Of a DNA stretch of 64,000 bases, positions 9,237 through 19,016 are shown one piece after another. The stretch is from contig NZ_JAHZMP010000002.1 of assembly GCF_020748465.1 (NCBI RefSeq), forward strand, positions 62,001-126,000, written 5' to 3'. The DNA comes from Terrisporobacter mayombei. GTDB taxonomy: Bacteria > Bacillota > Clostridia > Peptostreptococcales > Peptostreptococcaceae. The position numbers and the translations under genes are program-made. Position 1 is the first letter of the stretch; each line of letters begins with the position of its first letter. The notes under the pieces are model-generated. The model saw only the letters and a list, made by a program, of their open reading frames with translations. It was not told where the DNA came from and did not search any database.

Positions 9237-11355
9237 AAACAATAATATTATAAATAGTTGTAGTAATAAAACATACAATAAAAGCTATGGCTGTAGGAAT
9301 TAAAAATCCTAAAACAGTCCACTTGACACTATTTGTTTCCTTTTTTATAGTCAGTAGTGTGGTAGCACATGGCCAGTGAAGCAAACTAAATAGCATCATA
9401 TTTAATGCTGTTAAATAAGTCCAACCATTATTTCGCAGTAACTCACCTAATGCTGATAGTTGATCAAACTCGATCATTTTACCTGTGGCCATATAACTCA
9501 TAATTAAAATAGGTACAACTATTTCGTTGGCAGGAAAACCTAAGATAAATGCCAATAAAATAAAGCCATCAAGCCCTATTAGTTTTCCTAAAGGATCTAA
9601 AATATTAGCAGCGTGAGATAATATACTCATATCTCCAATGTAAATATTGGCGAAAATCCATGTAATAATTCCTGCTGGAATTGCTACTGCTATAGCTCTT
9701 CTTAGAACGAATAATGTTCTATCTATAATAGATGTGTAAATTACTCTTCCAATTTGAGGTGGTCTGTAAGGTGGTAGTTCAAGTGTGAAAGTTGATGGAA
9801 CTCCTTTCAACAAAGTTTTAGACAGTATAAAAGAAACCAGCAAAGTAGTAAGAACACCTACGATTATCAGCAAAGTAATAGATATAGCAGTAATGCTACT
9901 AGATATAAAATTACTACTAATAACTGAGCTAAAGAAAATGGTTGATATAGCTATTAAAGTAGGAAATCGTCCATTACAAGGAACAAAGTTGTTAGTAATT
10001 ATGGCAATTAGTCTCTCTCTTGGAGAGTCAATTATTCTACAGCCAATAACTCCAGCAGCATTACAACCAAATCCCATACACATAGTTAAACATTGCTTTC
10101 CATGACAACAAGCTTTTTTGAATAAATGATCAAGATTAAAAGCTACTCTAGGAAGATATCCCAAATCCTCTAGCAACGTAAAGAGTGGAAAGAAAATAGC
10201 CATAGGAGGAAGCATTACTGATACAACCCAGGCTAGAGTTCTATACATTCCATAAGTTAACATTTCATTTAACCATATAGGAAATCCAATACTATTTAAG
10301 ACGTCATAAACTTTTGGTTCTATGGAAAATAAGACATCAGAAATAACACTAGAAGGAGCATTGGCACCTTCAATGGTAATCCATAGTATGCCACATAGTA
10401 GGAGTAGCATAAGAGGAATACCAAAGACTTTAGAGGAGACAACTTTATCAATTTTTTCATCTCTATCCATGGAGTTTTTATCTGTAATTGTTACAACGTC
10501 ATCGCTTATAACTTTTGCATAGTCATAGGTAGTTTTTGTAAAGTGGCTTCTTATTTTACTTTTATCAAATATATCTGGAATTTTACTTTTAATATTATTC
10601 AACTCATCTAAAATATCATTTTCTGTGTAATTATTTAAAGAAGTTAAAAGACTTTCATCTCCATCGATTAATCTAAGGCCCAACCATCTAGGATTAATCG
10701 ATGGAACTATACTATATAAATCTTCCTTAATGGAGTTAATTATACTTTCAATTTCTTCATCATAATATACTGGCTTATTTTCAAATTTATATTGCCCTTT
10801 TACAACTGTGTTTAAAGTTTCTTTAAGTTCATCCATACCTAGACCACTTCTTGCAGCAGTTAAAACTACAGGAATACCAAGCTTATCCTCTAATTTATCT
10901 TTGTCAATTTTAATACCTTTTTTATTTGCTTCATCTAATAAATTCAAGCATAAAATCACATTGTCTGTAAGTTCCATTACTTGAAAAACAAGATTTAGAT
11001 TTCTTTCTATACAAGTACTATCACAAACAACAATAACAGCATCAGGATTTCCAAAACAAATAAAATCGCGGGCAACTATTTCTTCTTGTGACAGAGGAAA
11101 CAAAGAATAAGTACCAGGTAAATCTATAAGACTGTAATTTACTTCTTTATAAGAAAAATCTCCCCTAGCAGTACAAACAGTTTTACCAGGCCAGTTACCT
11201 GTATGTTGTTTTAAACCAGTTAAATAATTAAAAACTGTACTTTTGCCTGTATTTGGATTACCAGCCAAAGCAATCATAATTTCATTTTCTTTTTTTTCTA
11301 TATGAAAAATATCTTCTAATGATTTTATTTTAGTAGACTGTTGCGTCAAACCCAT
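9235..11355 (-). CDS. feoB: Ferrous iron transporter FeoB
   Basis: Fe(II) uptake permease with an N-terminal G-protein domain. Visible are the P-loop GNPNTGKST (about residues 32-40), TGNWPGKTV switch region, DLPG (G3) and NLLD (G4), then a helical spacer and a membrane half from about residue 315 with the gate motif GFGCNAAGV. The 706 residues fit the family. RBS AGGGGGA precedes the ATG. It is the second gene of a feoA-feoB unit, 28 bases apart, transcribed away from a DtxR-type regulator that may control it. Confidence 0.97.
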   Translation of the reverse strand: MGLTQQSTKIKSLEDIFHIEKKENEIMIALAGNPNTGKSTVFNYLTGLKQHTGNWPGKTVCTARGDFSYKEVNYSLIDLPGTYSLFPLSQEEIVARDFICFGNPDAVIVVCDSTCIERNLNLVFQVMELTDNVILCLNLLDEANKKGIKIDKDKLEDKLGIPVVLTAARSGLGMDELKETLNTVVKGQYKFENKPVYYDEEIESIINSIKEDLYSIVPSINPRWLGLRLIDGDESLLTSLNNYTENDILDELNNIKSKIPDIFDKSKIRSHFTKTTYDYAKVISDDVVTITDKNSMDRDEKIDKVVSSKVFGIPLMLLLLCGILWITIEGANAPSSVISDVLFSIEPKVYDVLNSIGFPIWLNEMLTYGMYRTLAWVVSVMLPPMAIFFPLFTLLEDLGYLPRVAFNLDHLFKKACCHGKQCLTMCMGFGCNAAGVIGCRIIDSPRERLIAIITNNFVPCNGRFPTLIAISTIFFSSVISSNFISSSITAISITLLIIVGVLTTLLVSFILSKTLLKGVPSTFTLELPPYRPPQIGRVIYTSIIDRTLFVLRRAIAVAIPAGIITWIFANIYIGDMSILSHAANILDPLGKLIGLDGFILLAFILGFPANEIVVPILIMSYMATGKMIEFDQLSALGELLRNNGWTYLTALNMMLFSLLHWPCATTLLTIKKETNSVKWTVLGFLIPTAIAFIVCFITTTIYNIIV

Positions 11356-11383
11356 AATGTTATCCCCCTAAAATAATTAATGG

Positions 11384-11611
11384 TTAAATATAAGATACTA
11401 GAATCAAATTACTTTCTTCTTCACGTAAAGCAATCTTACTACCACGGATGTTATAAACTGTTAAATTATTTTTTGGACCCTTTCTAAGGACGTCTATTTC
11501 AGCTCCTTCAGTTAGACCTAAAGCTAGCATTCTTTCTTTTAAATTTCCTGTAGAAAGTAACCCCTCCACTTTAACAGTGTTTTTAATTTGAATGTCTGTA
11601 AGTTTTTTCAT
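11384..11611 (-). CDS. feoA: Ferrous iron transport accessory protein FeoA
   Basis: A 75-residue SH3-like FeoA protein (GNLKERMLALGLTEGAEIDVL, then RGSKIALREEE), of normal family length. It is co-transcribed with feoB and supports Fe(II) uptake on the cytoplasmic face. RBS GGGGGTG. An inverted pair TTTAGAA/TTCTAAA at 11641-11673, just upstream, is a possible operator but does not match a consensus I can name. Confidence 0.95.
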   Translation of the reverse strand: MKKLTDIQIKNTVKVEGLLSTGNLKERMLALGLTEGAEIDVLRKGPKNNLTVYNIRGSKIALREEESNLILVSYI

Positions 11612-11685
11612 ATTGCACCCCCAATTATTTATATCTTAAATTTAGAAAAGTCATTACCTAAGATGATTCTAAAACATAATATTTA

Positions 11686-11775
11686 ACGCTACAAAAGTAG
11701 CGAATTTTTAAGCAAGATCGTTGCCTGAAGCGAAGTAAAGACAACTCGTTGCGTTGAGTTTTAGCTTAAGCTAAC
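11686..11775. repeat. Dispersed intergenic palindromic repeat, copy A
   Basis: Relatively GC-rich, hairpin-forming DNA unlike its surroundings. Read on the minus strand it contains GCAACG, TTGCTTAAAAATTCGCTAC and AACGCAACGAGTT, and shares the TTGCTTAAAA-TTCGCTAC core with the copy at 33229-33385. It lies between feoA and the divergent DtxR-type gene. Confidence 0.55.
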
Positions 11776-11873
11776 ATTCTTAATTTAAACTATGCACATT
11801 GTAATAAAAGTGTTCGAAAAATATAGTAATATTTAAAACTTATTAGAAATATACAATTATAGGAGGGGTTTTT

Positions 11874-12341
11874 GTGAGTAGAAGAGAGGATTATTATACG
11901 TTTAATGAATATATGAAAAATAATAAATTGACACCTAGTGAAGAGGATTATATTGAGATGATTTATAGATTGAATCTTGAAAATGATAAGGTACAAGTTA
12001 AAGATATCTCTAATAAACTCAATATTAAACCACCCTCAGTTACAAAAATGATAAAAAAACTAAATGATAAGAACATGTTGATTTATAAAAAATACGATAG
12101 TATTGAACTAACTTCTTTGGGAGAAAGCGTAGGGGAAAAACTATTAAACAGGCATAATACCATAAAAGAATTTTTAACTATTCTTGGTATAAAAGAATCT
12201 ATTCATGAGGAAACAGAAACTATAGAACATACAATAAATGTTGAAACATTGATGAAAATTGAGGAACTAATAAACTTTTTTAGAAATAATGAAGATGTTT
12301 TAAGAAGGCTTAAATCATATCAAGAAGAAAATAAAAATTGA
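11874..12341 (+). CDS. DtxR/MntR-family metal-dependent transcriptional regulator
   Basis: A 155-residue protein with the DtxR winged helix (LTPSEEDYIEMIYRL, VKDISNKLNIKPPSVTKMIKKL) and a metal-binding/dimerisation region containing ETIEHTI, where DtxR proteins place metal ligands. It starts at a GTG preceded by AGGAGGGG. Encoded divergently from feoAB, so Fe(II) or Mn(II)-responsive control of that operon is likely (inference). The stop codon overlaps the leader of the MurE-type gene, so both appear to be on one transcript. Confidence 0.9.
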   Translation: MSRREDYYTFNEYMKNNKLTPSEEDYIEMIYRLNLENDKVQVKDISNKLNIKPPSVTKMIKKLNDKNMLIYKKYDSIELTSLGESVGEKLLNRHNTIKEFLTILGIKESIHEETETIEHTINVETLMKIEELINFFRNNEDVLRRLKSYQEENKN

Positions 12342-12352
12342 AGGGTGATATC

Positions 12353-13816
12353 ATGAAATTAGAGTATATTTTAAAGGATATAGAAATAATTTTGTTATCA
12401 GGCCCCGAGGATGTGGAAATAAAAGGACTAGAATATGATTCAAGAAATGTAAAAGAAGGGGATTTATTAGTTTGTATTAATGGAGCTAATGTTAATGGTC
12501 ATAAATTCATTGAAAGTGCCAAGGCTAAGGGAGCAGTAGCCTTTGTAATTGAAGAAGATGTGCAAAAAGATGATAAATTAACTTATATAAAGGTAAAAAA
12601 TACGAATGAAGTTATATCTACTCTAGGAAGAAATTTTTATGAAAACCCAAGTGAAAAAATTGAATTAATAGGTGTGACAGGTACTAATGGGAAGACAAGT
12701 GTGGCATCCTTTTTAAAAGATATACTTAGCCAAGATGAAAAATGTGGTTTTATTGGAACTATAGGTATATTTGATGGAAAAAATGATTATTTAAATAAAA
12801 ATACAACACCAAATAATATTGAAATACAGAAAAGCATAGATAAAATGATAAAAAATAACTGTAGATACTGTACAATGGAAGTTTCTTCTCATGCTCTTGC
12901 TTTGAAAAGAGTGGAAAATTTAAAATATAAAATAGGTATATTTACAAACTTAACAGAAGATCATCTAGACTTTCATAAAACCTTTGAAAATTACAGGAAG
13001 GCGAAGGAATCTTTATTTTACATGACTACAAGTGCAAATATTATTAATATAGATGATGTGAATGGAAGAATAATATTGGATAATATTAAGACTTTAAAAG
13101 TACCTTATTACACTTATGGCATAAATTATGATGCTACTTTTAGAGCTAAGGATGTAGAACTTTATGAAGATAAGACGGTATTTAGCTTACTTGGTCCTAA
13201 TGATTTTGAAAGAAAAGTAACTTTAGATATGGTAGGTCAATTTACAGTTTACAACTGTTTAGCTGTTATTTGTGCTTGCTATGTATTAAACATGGATGTA
13301 AATGAAATAGTTAATAGAATAAGTAAATTAAAAGGCGTAAATGGTAGATTTGAAAAAGTGGAAAATGATAAAAGTATTCACGTATTTGTGGACTATGCTC
13401 ATACGCCTGATGCTTTAGATAATGTACTAAAAAGTATAAAGACCTTTGCAAGAAGAAGAATAATAACAGTTTTTGGATGTGGAGGAAATAGAGAAAAAGA
13501 GAAAAGACATCTGATGGGAAAAATTGCACAAGAATATTCAGATCTGGCTATAATAACTTCAGATAATCCAAGATATGAGGAGCCAAATGAAATAATAAAA
13601 GATATATTAGTAGGCATAAATAAAGAAAAAGAAAATTATATTGTTATAGTAGATAGAAAAGATGCTATTAAAGAGGCAATTTACACAGCAAAAGAAGGAG
13701 ATATAATACTTATTGCTGGAAAAGGTCATGAGAACTATCAAATAATTAAAGGTGAAATAGTAGAATTTGATGATAAACTAGTGGCGAAAGAGATTTTAGA
13801 TAGTTTGAATGAATAG
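12353..13816 (+). CDS. murE: UDP-N-acetylmuramyl-tripeptide synthetase, MurE family
   Basis: ATP-dependent ligase that adds the third residue of the peptidoglycan stem peptide. Seen: N-terminal substrate domain, ATP loop GVTGTNGKTS (about residue 105), TTPN, EVSSHAL, TNLTEDHLDFH, and the DNPR motif (TSDNPRYEEP) that in MurE marks meso-diaminopimelate specificity. The 487 residues are normal. I prefer the ATG at 12353 (AAGGGTGAT upstream) to a TTG at 12338 that overlaps the previous stop. Being tied to a metalloregulator rather than to other mur genes suggests it may be a second copy, which this window cannot prove. Confidence 0.9.
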   Translation: MKLEYILKDIEIILLSGPEDVEIKGLEYDSRNVKEGDLLVCINGANVNGHKFIESAKAKGAVAFVIEEDVQKDDKLTYIKVKNTNEVISTLGRNFYENPSEKIELIGVTGTNGKTSVASFLKDILSQDEKCGFIGTIGIFDGKNDYLNKNTTPNNIEIQKSIDKMIKNNCRYCTMEVSSHALALKRVENLKYKIGIFTNLTEDHLDFHKTFENYRKAKESLFYMTTSANIINIDDVNGRIILDNIKTLKVPYYTYGINYDATFRAKDVELYEDKTVFSLLGPNDFERKVTLDMVGQFTVYNCLAVICACYVLNMDVNEIVNRISKLKGVNGRFEKVENDKSIHVFVDYAHTPDALDNVLKSIKTFARRRIITVFGCGGNREKEKRHLMGKIAQEYSDLAIITSDNPRYEEPNEIIKDILVGINKEKENYIVIVDRKDAIKEAIYTAKEGDIILIAGKGHENYQIIKGEIVEFDDKLVAKEILDSLNE

Positions 13817-13961
13817 TACAAATATGTGAGCTTTTGGCCTTATCACAAGACATACAAGTATTTTGTATAGTATCCTTGCTGTTATGTTTATGAAAAATAA
13901 AAACTTAATGTAAATACAGGAATTTAAAGTTTTTAGATTATTAAAAATTAAATTTCAATAT

Positions 13962-13998
13962 AAAAAACAAGAAGAACAATAAGTTCTTCTTGTTTTTT
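13962..13998. terminator. Bidirectional terminator between murE and the LysR gene
   Basis: A 16-bp perfect inverted repeat (AAAAAACAAGAAGAAC and its complement) with a 5-base loop; A6 and T6 ends make it work on both strands. Confidence 0.88.
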
Positions 13999-14005
13999 AT
14001 GAAAG

Positions 14006-14932
14006 TTATTTATTCTCTAATAATTTATATGATGTTTTATTTTTTTCAAACCATTTAATAGCAAAGTCTTTGAAAAGACTTTCGTTTTTACTAAGTCGTC
14101 TGTTTTTTAATTGTGCTAAGAAAATGTTTGCTGAGAAAGAGTTTTGTAAACGGCAGATATGTATGCTATTATCAATATTTTTTTTGTAAGATAAAGCAAC
14201 ACTATAAGGCAACAAAGTAATACCGATATTTTCACAAACTAAAGCTAAAAGTGTCTTTGTTTGAGAGTCTATATATAAAGTGTTTGGAAAATAATTAAGA
14301 TTACCCCAAGTATTTAAAAATACATTGTGTAAATAATAATCACCATTAACGCAAACATATTTTTCCTTAGCAGTATCAAAAATATCTACAGATGCTCTTA
14401 TTGATAAAGGATGCTTCTTTGATGTTACAAGAACCAGTTCATCATCAACTATTTTATGAAGGTTTAAAATATTTTTATGTTCATAATGGGAATTAATAAA
14501 CCCTAAATTTACCATAGAGTCACTAATGTATTCTATTATTTTACTGTTGGATCTTTCAATTAAATCTACTTGAATATTAGGATATTCCATTTGAAAGTCT
14601 CCAATAAGAGATGCCACGCCATATTCAACCATTGTGTCTATAACACCAATGGAGATAGAACTACTTTCTTCACAAGAATATTTTTTCATATCTAACAAAA
14701 TATTTTTGTAATCTGCCATAGATTTGTGTGCAAACTTGTAGAACTCTTCTCCTGCATCAGTGAGTTTTATACTTCTATGCTGTCTATTAAATAACTCAAC
14801 TCCAAGTTCTTTTTCCAAAGATTTTATATGTTTTGAAATGGAAGATTGAGAAATATATAATTCTTGTGATGCTAGGGTAAAATGATTATACTTTACTATG
14901 GCTAAAAAAGACTTTATTTGTTCAAAAGTCAT
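14006..14932 (-). CDS. LysR-family transcriptional regulator
   Basis: 308 residues with the LysR N-terminal helix-turn-helix (FEQIKSFLAIVKYNHFTLAS, then SQSSISKHIKSLEKELGVELF, about residues 3-58) and a periplasmic-binding-protein-like effector domain. It is divergent from the DUF2232 membrane protein 103 bases away, the usual arrangement for LysR regulators and a target. The effector is not identifiable. Confidence 0.93.
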   Translation of the reverse strand: MTFEQIKSFLAIVKYNHFTLASQELYISQSSISKHIKSLEKELGVELFNRQHRSIKLTDAGEEFYKFAHKSMADYKNILLDMKKYSCEESSSISIGVIDTMVEYGVASLIGDFQMEYPNIQVDLIERSNSKIIEYISDSMVNLGFINSHYEHKNILNLHKIVDDELVLVTSKKHPLSIRASVDIFDTAKEKYVCVNGDYYLHNVFLNTWGNLNYFPNTLYIDSQTKTLLALVCENIGITLLPYSVALSYKKNIDNSIHICRLQNSFSANIFLAQLKNRRLSKNESLFKDFAIKWFEKNKTSYKLLENK

Positions 14933-15035
14933 AAAAAATCCCCCTAACCTTAACCTATATCATATATTATAACAGATAAATTTCTTAAAAAGTGGTATAC
15001 TAGATTTAATTTAGAAGTTTTTGGAGGCGTAAAAA

Positions 15036-16061
15036 TTGAATAGTTCAGTAAAAAAATTAACGGAGGCAGCTGTATTATCATCAACTTTCATCGTAATTAC
15101 AATGATTGCTCTTTCAACGGGTTTGGGATATGGATTATATTTAGATTTTGGAGTGCCAATTATATTTGCACTAATATACTTCAGATGTGAATTCAAATAC
15201 ACATTAATGTGTGGTATTAGTAGTGTAACTTTGATATTACTTGTTCTAGGAAATTTTGCGGCTGCAATATTAGTAAGCCAAAGTTTCCTTTTAGGTATTT
15301 TATGTGGTTATTTAATTACAAAAGCATCAGATATTTTCGATGATTTATTTTTAGGCTCCATAGTTGGAGTTATTTTTATGATATTAATAGATATTTATGC
15401 TAGAAATATTATAGGGTACAGCTTTATGGAAGAGTTCCAAGGATACATAGATTACTTTAACAGCAATCCAACTATATTGGAAAATATGTCAAAGTTACTA
15501 CCATTTGTTAAGATTAATTTACAAGTTATTTACTATTTATTTATAGCAGTATTTCCTTTTGGTATGGTATTTTCTATATATTTCATTTCAATCATGTTTG
15601 GGAAGAAGCTTAGAATATTAAATGAAAATGGAAAAAGAAAATATTTTATGATGAGATCCATAAGAAATTATAGTAACTTTATGTGTATGAAAAAAGAATA
15701 TTTTTATTATGCTTTAGGATATGTTGCATTAGTAAGCTTGTTAAGACTATGTAATATAGAAATCAACAATGTTTATTTAAAAACAATAATAACTTGTGTA
15801 GAATATTTATCCTTATATTTTATTTTTAGAGACGGGAATATATTAATAGGAAATTATATAAACATTAAATATAAAAAGAAAAGTTTAAGTTTATTATATT
15901 TTGCTATTACAATAGTTTCGTTTTTTAGTATGTTCAAAATTGCATTTTTAGTTTATGTAATTGTTGCAATATTTATGGATAAAAAATTCAATTTAAGAGA
16001 AAAGCAGAAATATATTGTCGATACTCATACAGAAAAATTAATGATTAAGTATAAGATATAA
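15036..16061 (+). CDS. DUF2232 (YybS-like) integral membrane protein
   Basis: A 341-residue polytopic membrane protein with about eight hydrophobic segments and an N-terminal pattern (KKLTEAAVLSSTFIVITMIA, later GDFGVPI-like YLDFGVPIIFALIYF) typical of DUF2232. It starts at TTG, supported by GGAGGCG seven bases upstream; no ATG fits. Function unknown; some DUF2232 proteins look like ECF-transporter S components. The divergent LysR gene is the likely regulator. Confidence 0.72.
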   Translation: MNSSVKKLTEAAVLSSTFIVITMIALSTGLGYGLYLDFGVPIIFALIYFRCEFKYTLMCGISSVTLILLVLGNFAAAILVSQSFLLGILCGYLITKASDIFDDLFLGSIVGVIFMILIDIYARNIIGYSFMEEFQGYIDYFNSNPTILENMSKLLPFVKINLQVIYYLFIAVFPFGMVFSIYFISIMFGKKLRILNENGKRKYFMMRSIRNYSNFMCMKKEYFYYALGYVALVSLLRLCNIEINNVYLKTIITCVEYLSLYFIFRDGNILIGNYINIKYKKKSLSLLYFAITIVSFFSMFKIAFLVYVIVAIFMDKKFNLREKQKYIVDTHTEKLMIKYKI

Positions 16062-16187
16062 ACTTTACTTTCCTTAAAAAATAAAAAATATTTAATATAT
16101 GTTTAATATATGTTGAAAATTAGGAAAAGTAGTGTTATAATTTTATCATAATTTGAACATGAAATAGATCTATGAAGATCAAAAAAA

Positions 16188-16222
16188 GCCATGAAGGTTA
16201 ATAAACTTTCGTGGCTTTTTTT
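16188..16222 (+). terminator. Terminator after the DUF2232 gene
   Basis: GCCATGAA / TTCGTGGC stem (one G-U) with A7 on the 5' side and T7 after it. The 231-base gap before the next gene holds this and a likely leader for the binding-protein gene. Confidence 0.8.
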
Positions 16223-16293
16223 GTCAAAAAGTGCGAATTATAGGGAAAAATGAAAAACTATAGGGAAAATAAATACTGGGGGGCTAAATAAAA

Positions 16294-17928
16294 ATGAAAT
16301 TAAAGAAAAATATTGCTAAGCTATTATCAATGGTATTATTAGTAGGTACCTTAGCCGGATGTTCTAATTCATCTAATTCAGGATCAGGCTCAAGTTCTAA
16401 ATCTGGCATTGAACAAAGAAAAGAAAATAATGAGTTAGTAGTTGCTGTTGGGGCAGAACCCGAAGCTGGATTTGATGCTATAACAGGTGGACATGGATCT
16501 ATGACTAAGGTGTTTTTCTCAACATTAATGAAAAGAGACAAAGAACTTGGATGGGAAAACGATTTAGCAACTGATTATAAAATATCAAAAGATAAATTAA
16601 CTTGGACAGTTAAAATAAGAGACGATGCTAAATTTACTGATGGAAAGCCTGTAACAGCAGAAGATGTTGCATTTACATATGAAACAACTAAGAAAAGTTC
16701 TACAGAAATAGATTTAACAATGATAAAAGAAGTAAAAGCAAAGGATGATACAACAGTTGAATTTAAATTAGAAAGACCAATGTCTACATTTGTAGAGAAA
16801 TTAGGTGCTTGTGGTATAGTTCCTAAACATGCTTATAATGACTCATTTAAAGATAAGCCAATAGGATCTGGACCATACAAATTTGTAGACTGGGCAAAAG
16901 GACAACAAGTTATAGCAGAAGCTAATGAAGATTATTACGGAGACAAACCAAGTATAAAAAAATTAACTATGGTATTTTTAGATACTGATGCTGCTTATGC
17001 TGCTGTAAAATCAGGTGATGTTGATATGGCAACTATAAATGGAGATCTTGCTAAAGAAAAAGTTGAAGGTACTAAAATTTTAGATATACCAAGTATAGAA
17101 ACTTATGGTGTTGAATTCCCAATAGTTGCAAATACTGGTAAGAAAACTAAAACTGGTTACGAAATAGGAAATAATGTTACAAGTGATGAAGCAATAAGAA
17201 AATCGTTAAATACTGCTGTTGATAGACAAGGAATGGTTGATGGAGTTTTAAATGGATATGGCTCAGTATCTACAACTGGTCTTGAAAAAATGCCTTGGTT
17301 AAATAAAGAAACAGTTCTTAAAGAATCTGACTATAACAATGTGGAAGAAGCTAAAAAAATATTAAAAGATGGCGGATGGAAAGATAGTGACAATGATGGA
17401 ATACTAGAAAAAGATGGAACTAAAGCATCTTTCAAAGTATTATATACTACAGGAAACTATAGACAGGCATTAGGATTAGAATTCCAAAAGATTGCTAAAG
17501 AATTAGGTATAGAAATAACATTAGAAGAAAGAACTTGGGACACTATAATAAAAGACATACATAAAGAAGCTGTATTATTTGGATGGGGTTCAGGAGATCC
17601 ATCAGAACTTTACAACTTATATTATGGTGGAGCTGCAAATACACCAGTTGAATGGGATAATGCAGGATTCTATAATAATAAAACTGTAAATAAATATATA
17701 GATAAAGCTTTAAATAGTGAAGATGAAAAAGAAGCTCTACCTTACTGGCAAAAAGCTCAATTTGATGGAAAAACTGGTGCTTCAGCAAAAGGTGATGCTC
17801 CATACTGCTGGTTAGTTAATGCAAATCACGTTTATATAGTAAGTGAAGGATTTGATATAGGAAATCCAGTTGTTCAACCTCATGGTGGAAGAATTTTTGA
17901 CAATGTTACAGAATGGGCATGGAAATAA
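16294..17928 (+). CDS. ABC importer substrate-binding lipoprotein, family 5 (peptide/nickel type)
   Basis: A 544-residue extracellular solute-binding lipoprotein: lipobox LAGC at about residues 20-23, Ser/Gly-rich linker, then the SBP_bac_5 fold (WTVKIRDDAKFTDGKPVTAEDVAF; PIGSGPYKFVDW). It feeds the two permeases and two ATPases downstream. The family binds oligopeptides, nickel chelates or heme; ligand cannot be assigned from sequence alone. A strong hairpin separates it from the permease genes and would allow more binding protein than membrane components. Confidence 0.9.
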   Translation: MKLKKNIAKLLSMVLLVGTLAGCSNSSNSGSGSSSKSGIEQRKENNELVVAVGAEPEAGFDAITGGHGSMTKVFFSTLMKRDKELGWENDLATDYKISKDKLTWTVKIRDDAKFTDGKPVTAEDVAFTYETTKKSSTEIDLTMIKEVKAKDDTTVEFKLERPMSTFVEKLGACGIVPKHAYNDSFKDKPIGSGPYKFVDWAKGQQVIAEANEDYYGDKPSIKKLTMVFLDTDAAYAAVKSGDVDMATINGDLAKEKVEGTKILDIPSIETYGVEFPIVANTGKKTKTGYEIGNNVTSDEAIRKSLNTAVDRQGMVDGVLNGYGSVSTTGLEKMPWLNKETVLKESDYNNVEEAKKILKDGGWKDSDNDGILEKDGTKASFKVLYTTGNYRQALGLEFQKIAKELGIEITLEERTWDTIIKDIHKEAVLFGWGSGDPSELYNLYYGGAANTPVEWDNAGFYNNKTVNKYIDKALNSEDEKEALPYWQKAQFDGKTGASAKGDAPYCWLVNANHVYIVSEGFDIGNPVVQPHGGRIFDNVTEWAWK

Positions 17929-17952
17929 GACAAAATAAGCTATAATATATTA

Positions 17953-17981
17953 TGAGGACATTCTTTCTTAGGATGTCCTCA
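17953..17981 (+). other. Intercistronic hairpin after the binding-protein gene
   Basis: A TGAGGACAT / ATGTCCTCA perfect stem with an 11-base loop and no U run. It is more likely an mRNA-stabilising or attenuating structure than a full terminator, since the downstream genes belong to the same transporter. Confidence 0.65.
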
Positions 17982-18023
17982 CATTTGAATTATAAGAGAT
18001 GTTAAAAAAGGGGAGTTTATTGG

Positions 18024-19016
18024 ATGAAAAATAGCAAAAGTATAGGAGTTTTCCTATCTAAAAAAATAATAAGACTAATTACCTTATTAGTTGCCCTTTG
18101 TATAATAACTTTTGTATTAATGGAGCTATCTCCAATAGACCCAGTTACAGCTTATGTGGGAGCTAGTACAAAGGTAAGTGCAGCGCAAAGAGAATTAATT
18201 GCAGAACATTGGGGACTGAATCAGCCACCAGTTGAAAGGTTTATGTGTTGGTTTAAGTCTATAATTCAAGGAGACTGGGGAACTTCATTAATATACAGAA
18301 GACCAGTTCTGGAGGTTATAGGACAAAAATTTAAGGCATCCCTATACTTAATGATTATAGCCTGGGCTATTTCCGGTATTTTAGGTTTTGTAATGGGAAT
18401 AATCAGTGGAAGCAATGAAAATAAAGTAATAGATAAAATAATACGTGGGTATTGTTATATTGTTATATCAACACCAACATTTTGGCTAGGTATTTTATTT
18501 ATTATGGTATTTTCTGTTTCTCTTGGGTGGTTTCCAGTAGCCCTGGGAGTCCCGATAGGTGTAAGCACAGCAGATGTAACCTTTATGGATTTACTCAGCC
18601 ATATTATATTACCTGCATTTACTTTAAGTCTTATAGGTGTTTCTAATATTTGTTTACACACAAGGGAAAAAGTAATAGAAGTTATGAATAGTGATTATGT
18701 TTTATTTGCAAAAGCTCGTGGAGAAAGCAAAAAAAGTATAATTTTTAATCACGTAATAAAAAATGTTTCACTTCCTGCCATAACATTACAATTTTTATCA
18801 TTTAGTGAGTTGTTTGCAGGAACCATATTTGCTGAGCAAGTATTTTCATATCCAGGACTTGGTCAAGCAACAGTATCAGCTGGACTTAAGGGAGATTTAC
18901 CTCTTTTAATGGGAATAGTAATAATAAGTTGTATTTTTGTTTATAGTGGAAATGTAATAGCAGATTTACTATACAGAGTAATAGACCCAAGAATTAAAGG
19001 AGGGGAAGTGGCATAA
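18024..19016 (+). CDS. ABC importer permease 1 (OppB/NikB type)
   Basis: A 330-residue inner-membrane permease of the binding-protein-dependent type. Features: N-terminal helix followed by the long extracytoplasmic stretch (MELSPIDPVTAY, HWGLNQPPVERF) typical of the DppB/NikB class, and the EAA loop with AKARGESKKSIIFNHVIKN. Its stop overlaps the next start by one base (TAATG), showing co-translation. Confidence 0.92.
   Translation: MKNSKSIGVFLSKKIIRLITLLVALCIITFVLMELSPIDPVTAYVGASTKVSAAQRELIAEHWGLNQPPVERFMCWFKSIIQGDWGTSLIYRRPVLEVIGQKFKASLYLMIIAWAISGILGFVMGIISGSNENKVIDKIIRGYCYIVISTPTFWLGILFIMVFSVSLGWFPVALGVPIGVSTADVTFMDLLSHIILPAFTLSLIGVSNICLHTREKVIEVMNSDYVLFAKARGESKKSIIFNHVIKNVSLPAITLQFLSFSELFAGTIFAEQVFSYPGLGQATVSAGLKGDLPLLMGIVIISCIFVYSGNVIADLLYRVIDPRIKGGEVA

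Noticed and set aside
12338..12352. TTG start for the MurE-type gene
   Set aside because: It overlaps the previous stop and lies before the clear AAGGGTGAT site that fits the ATG at 12353.
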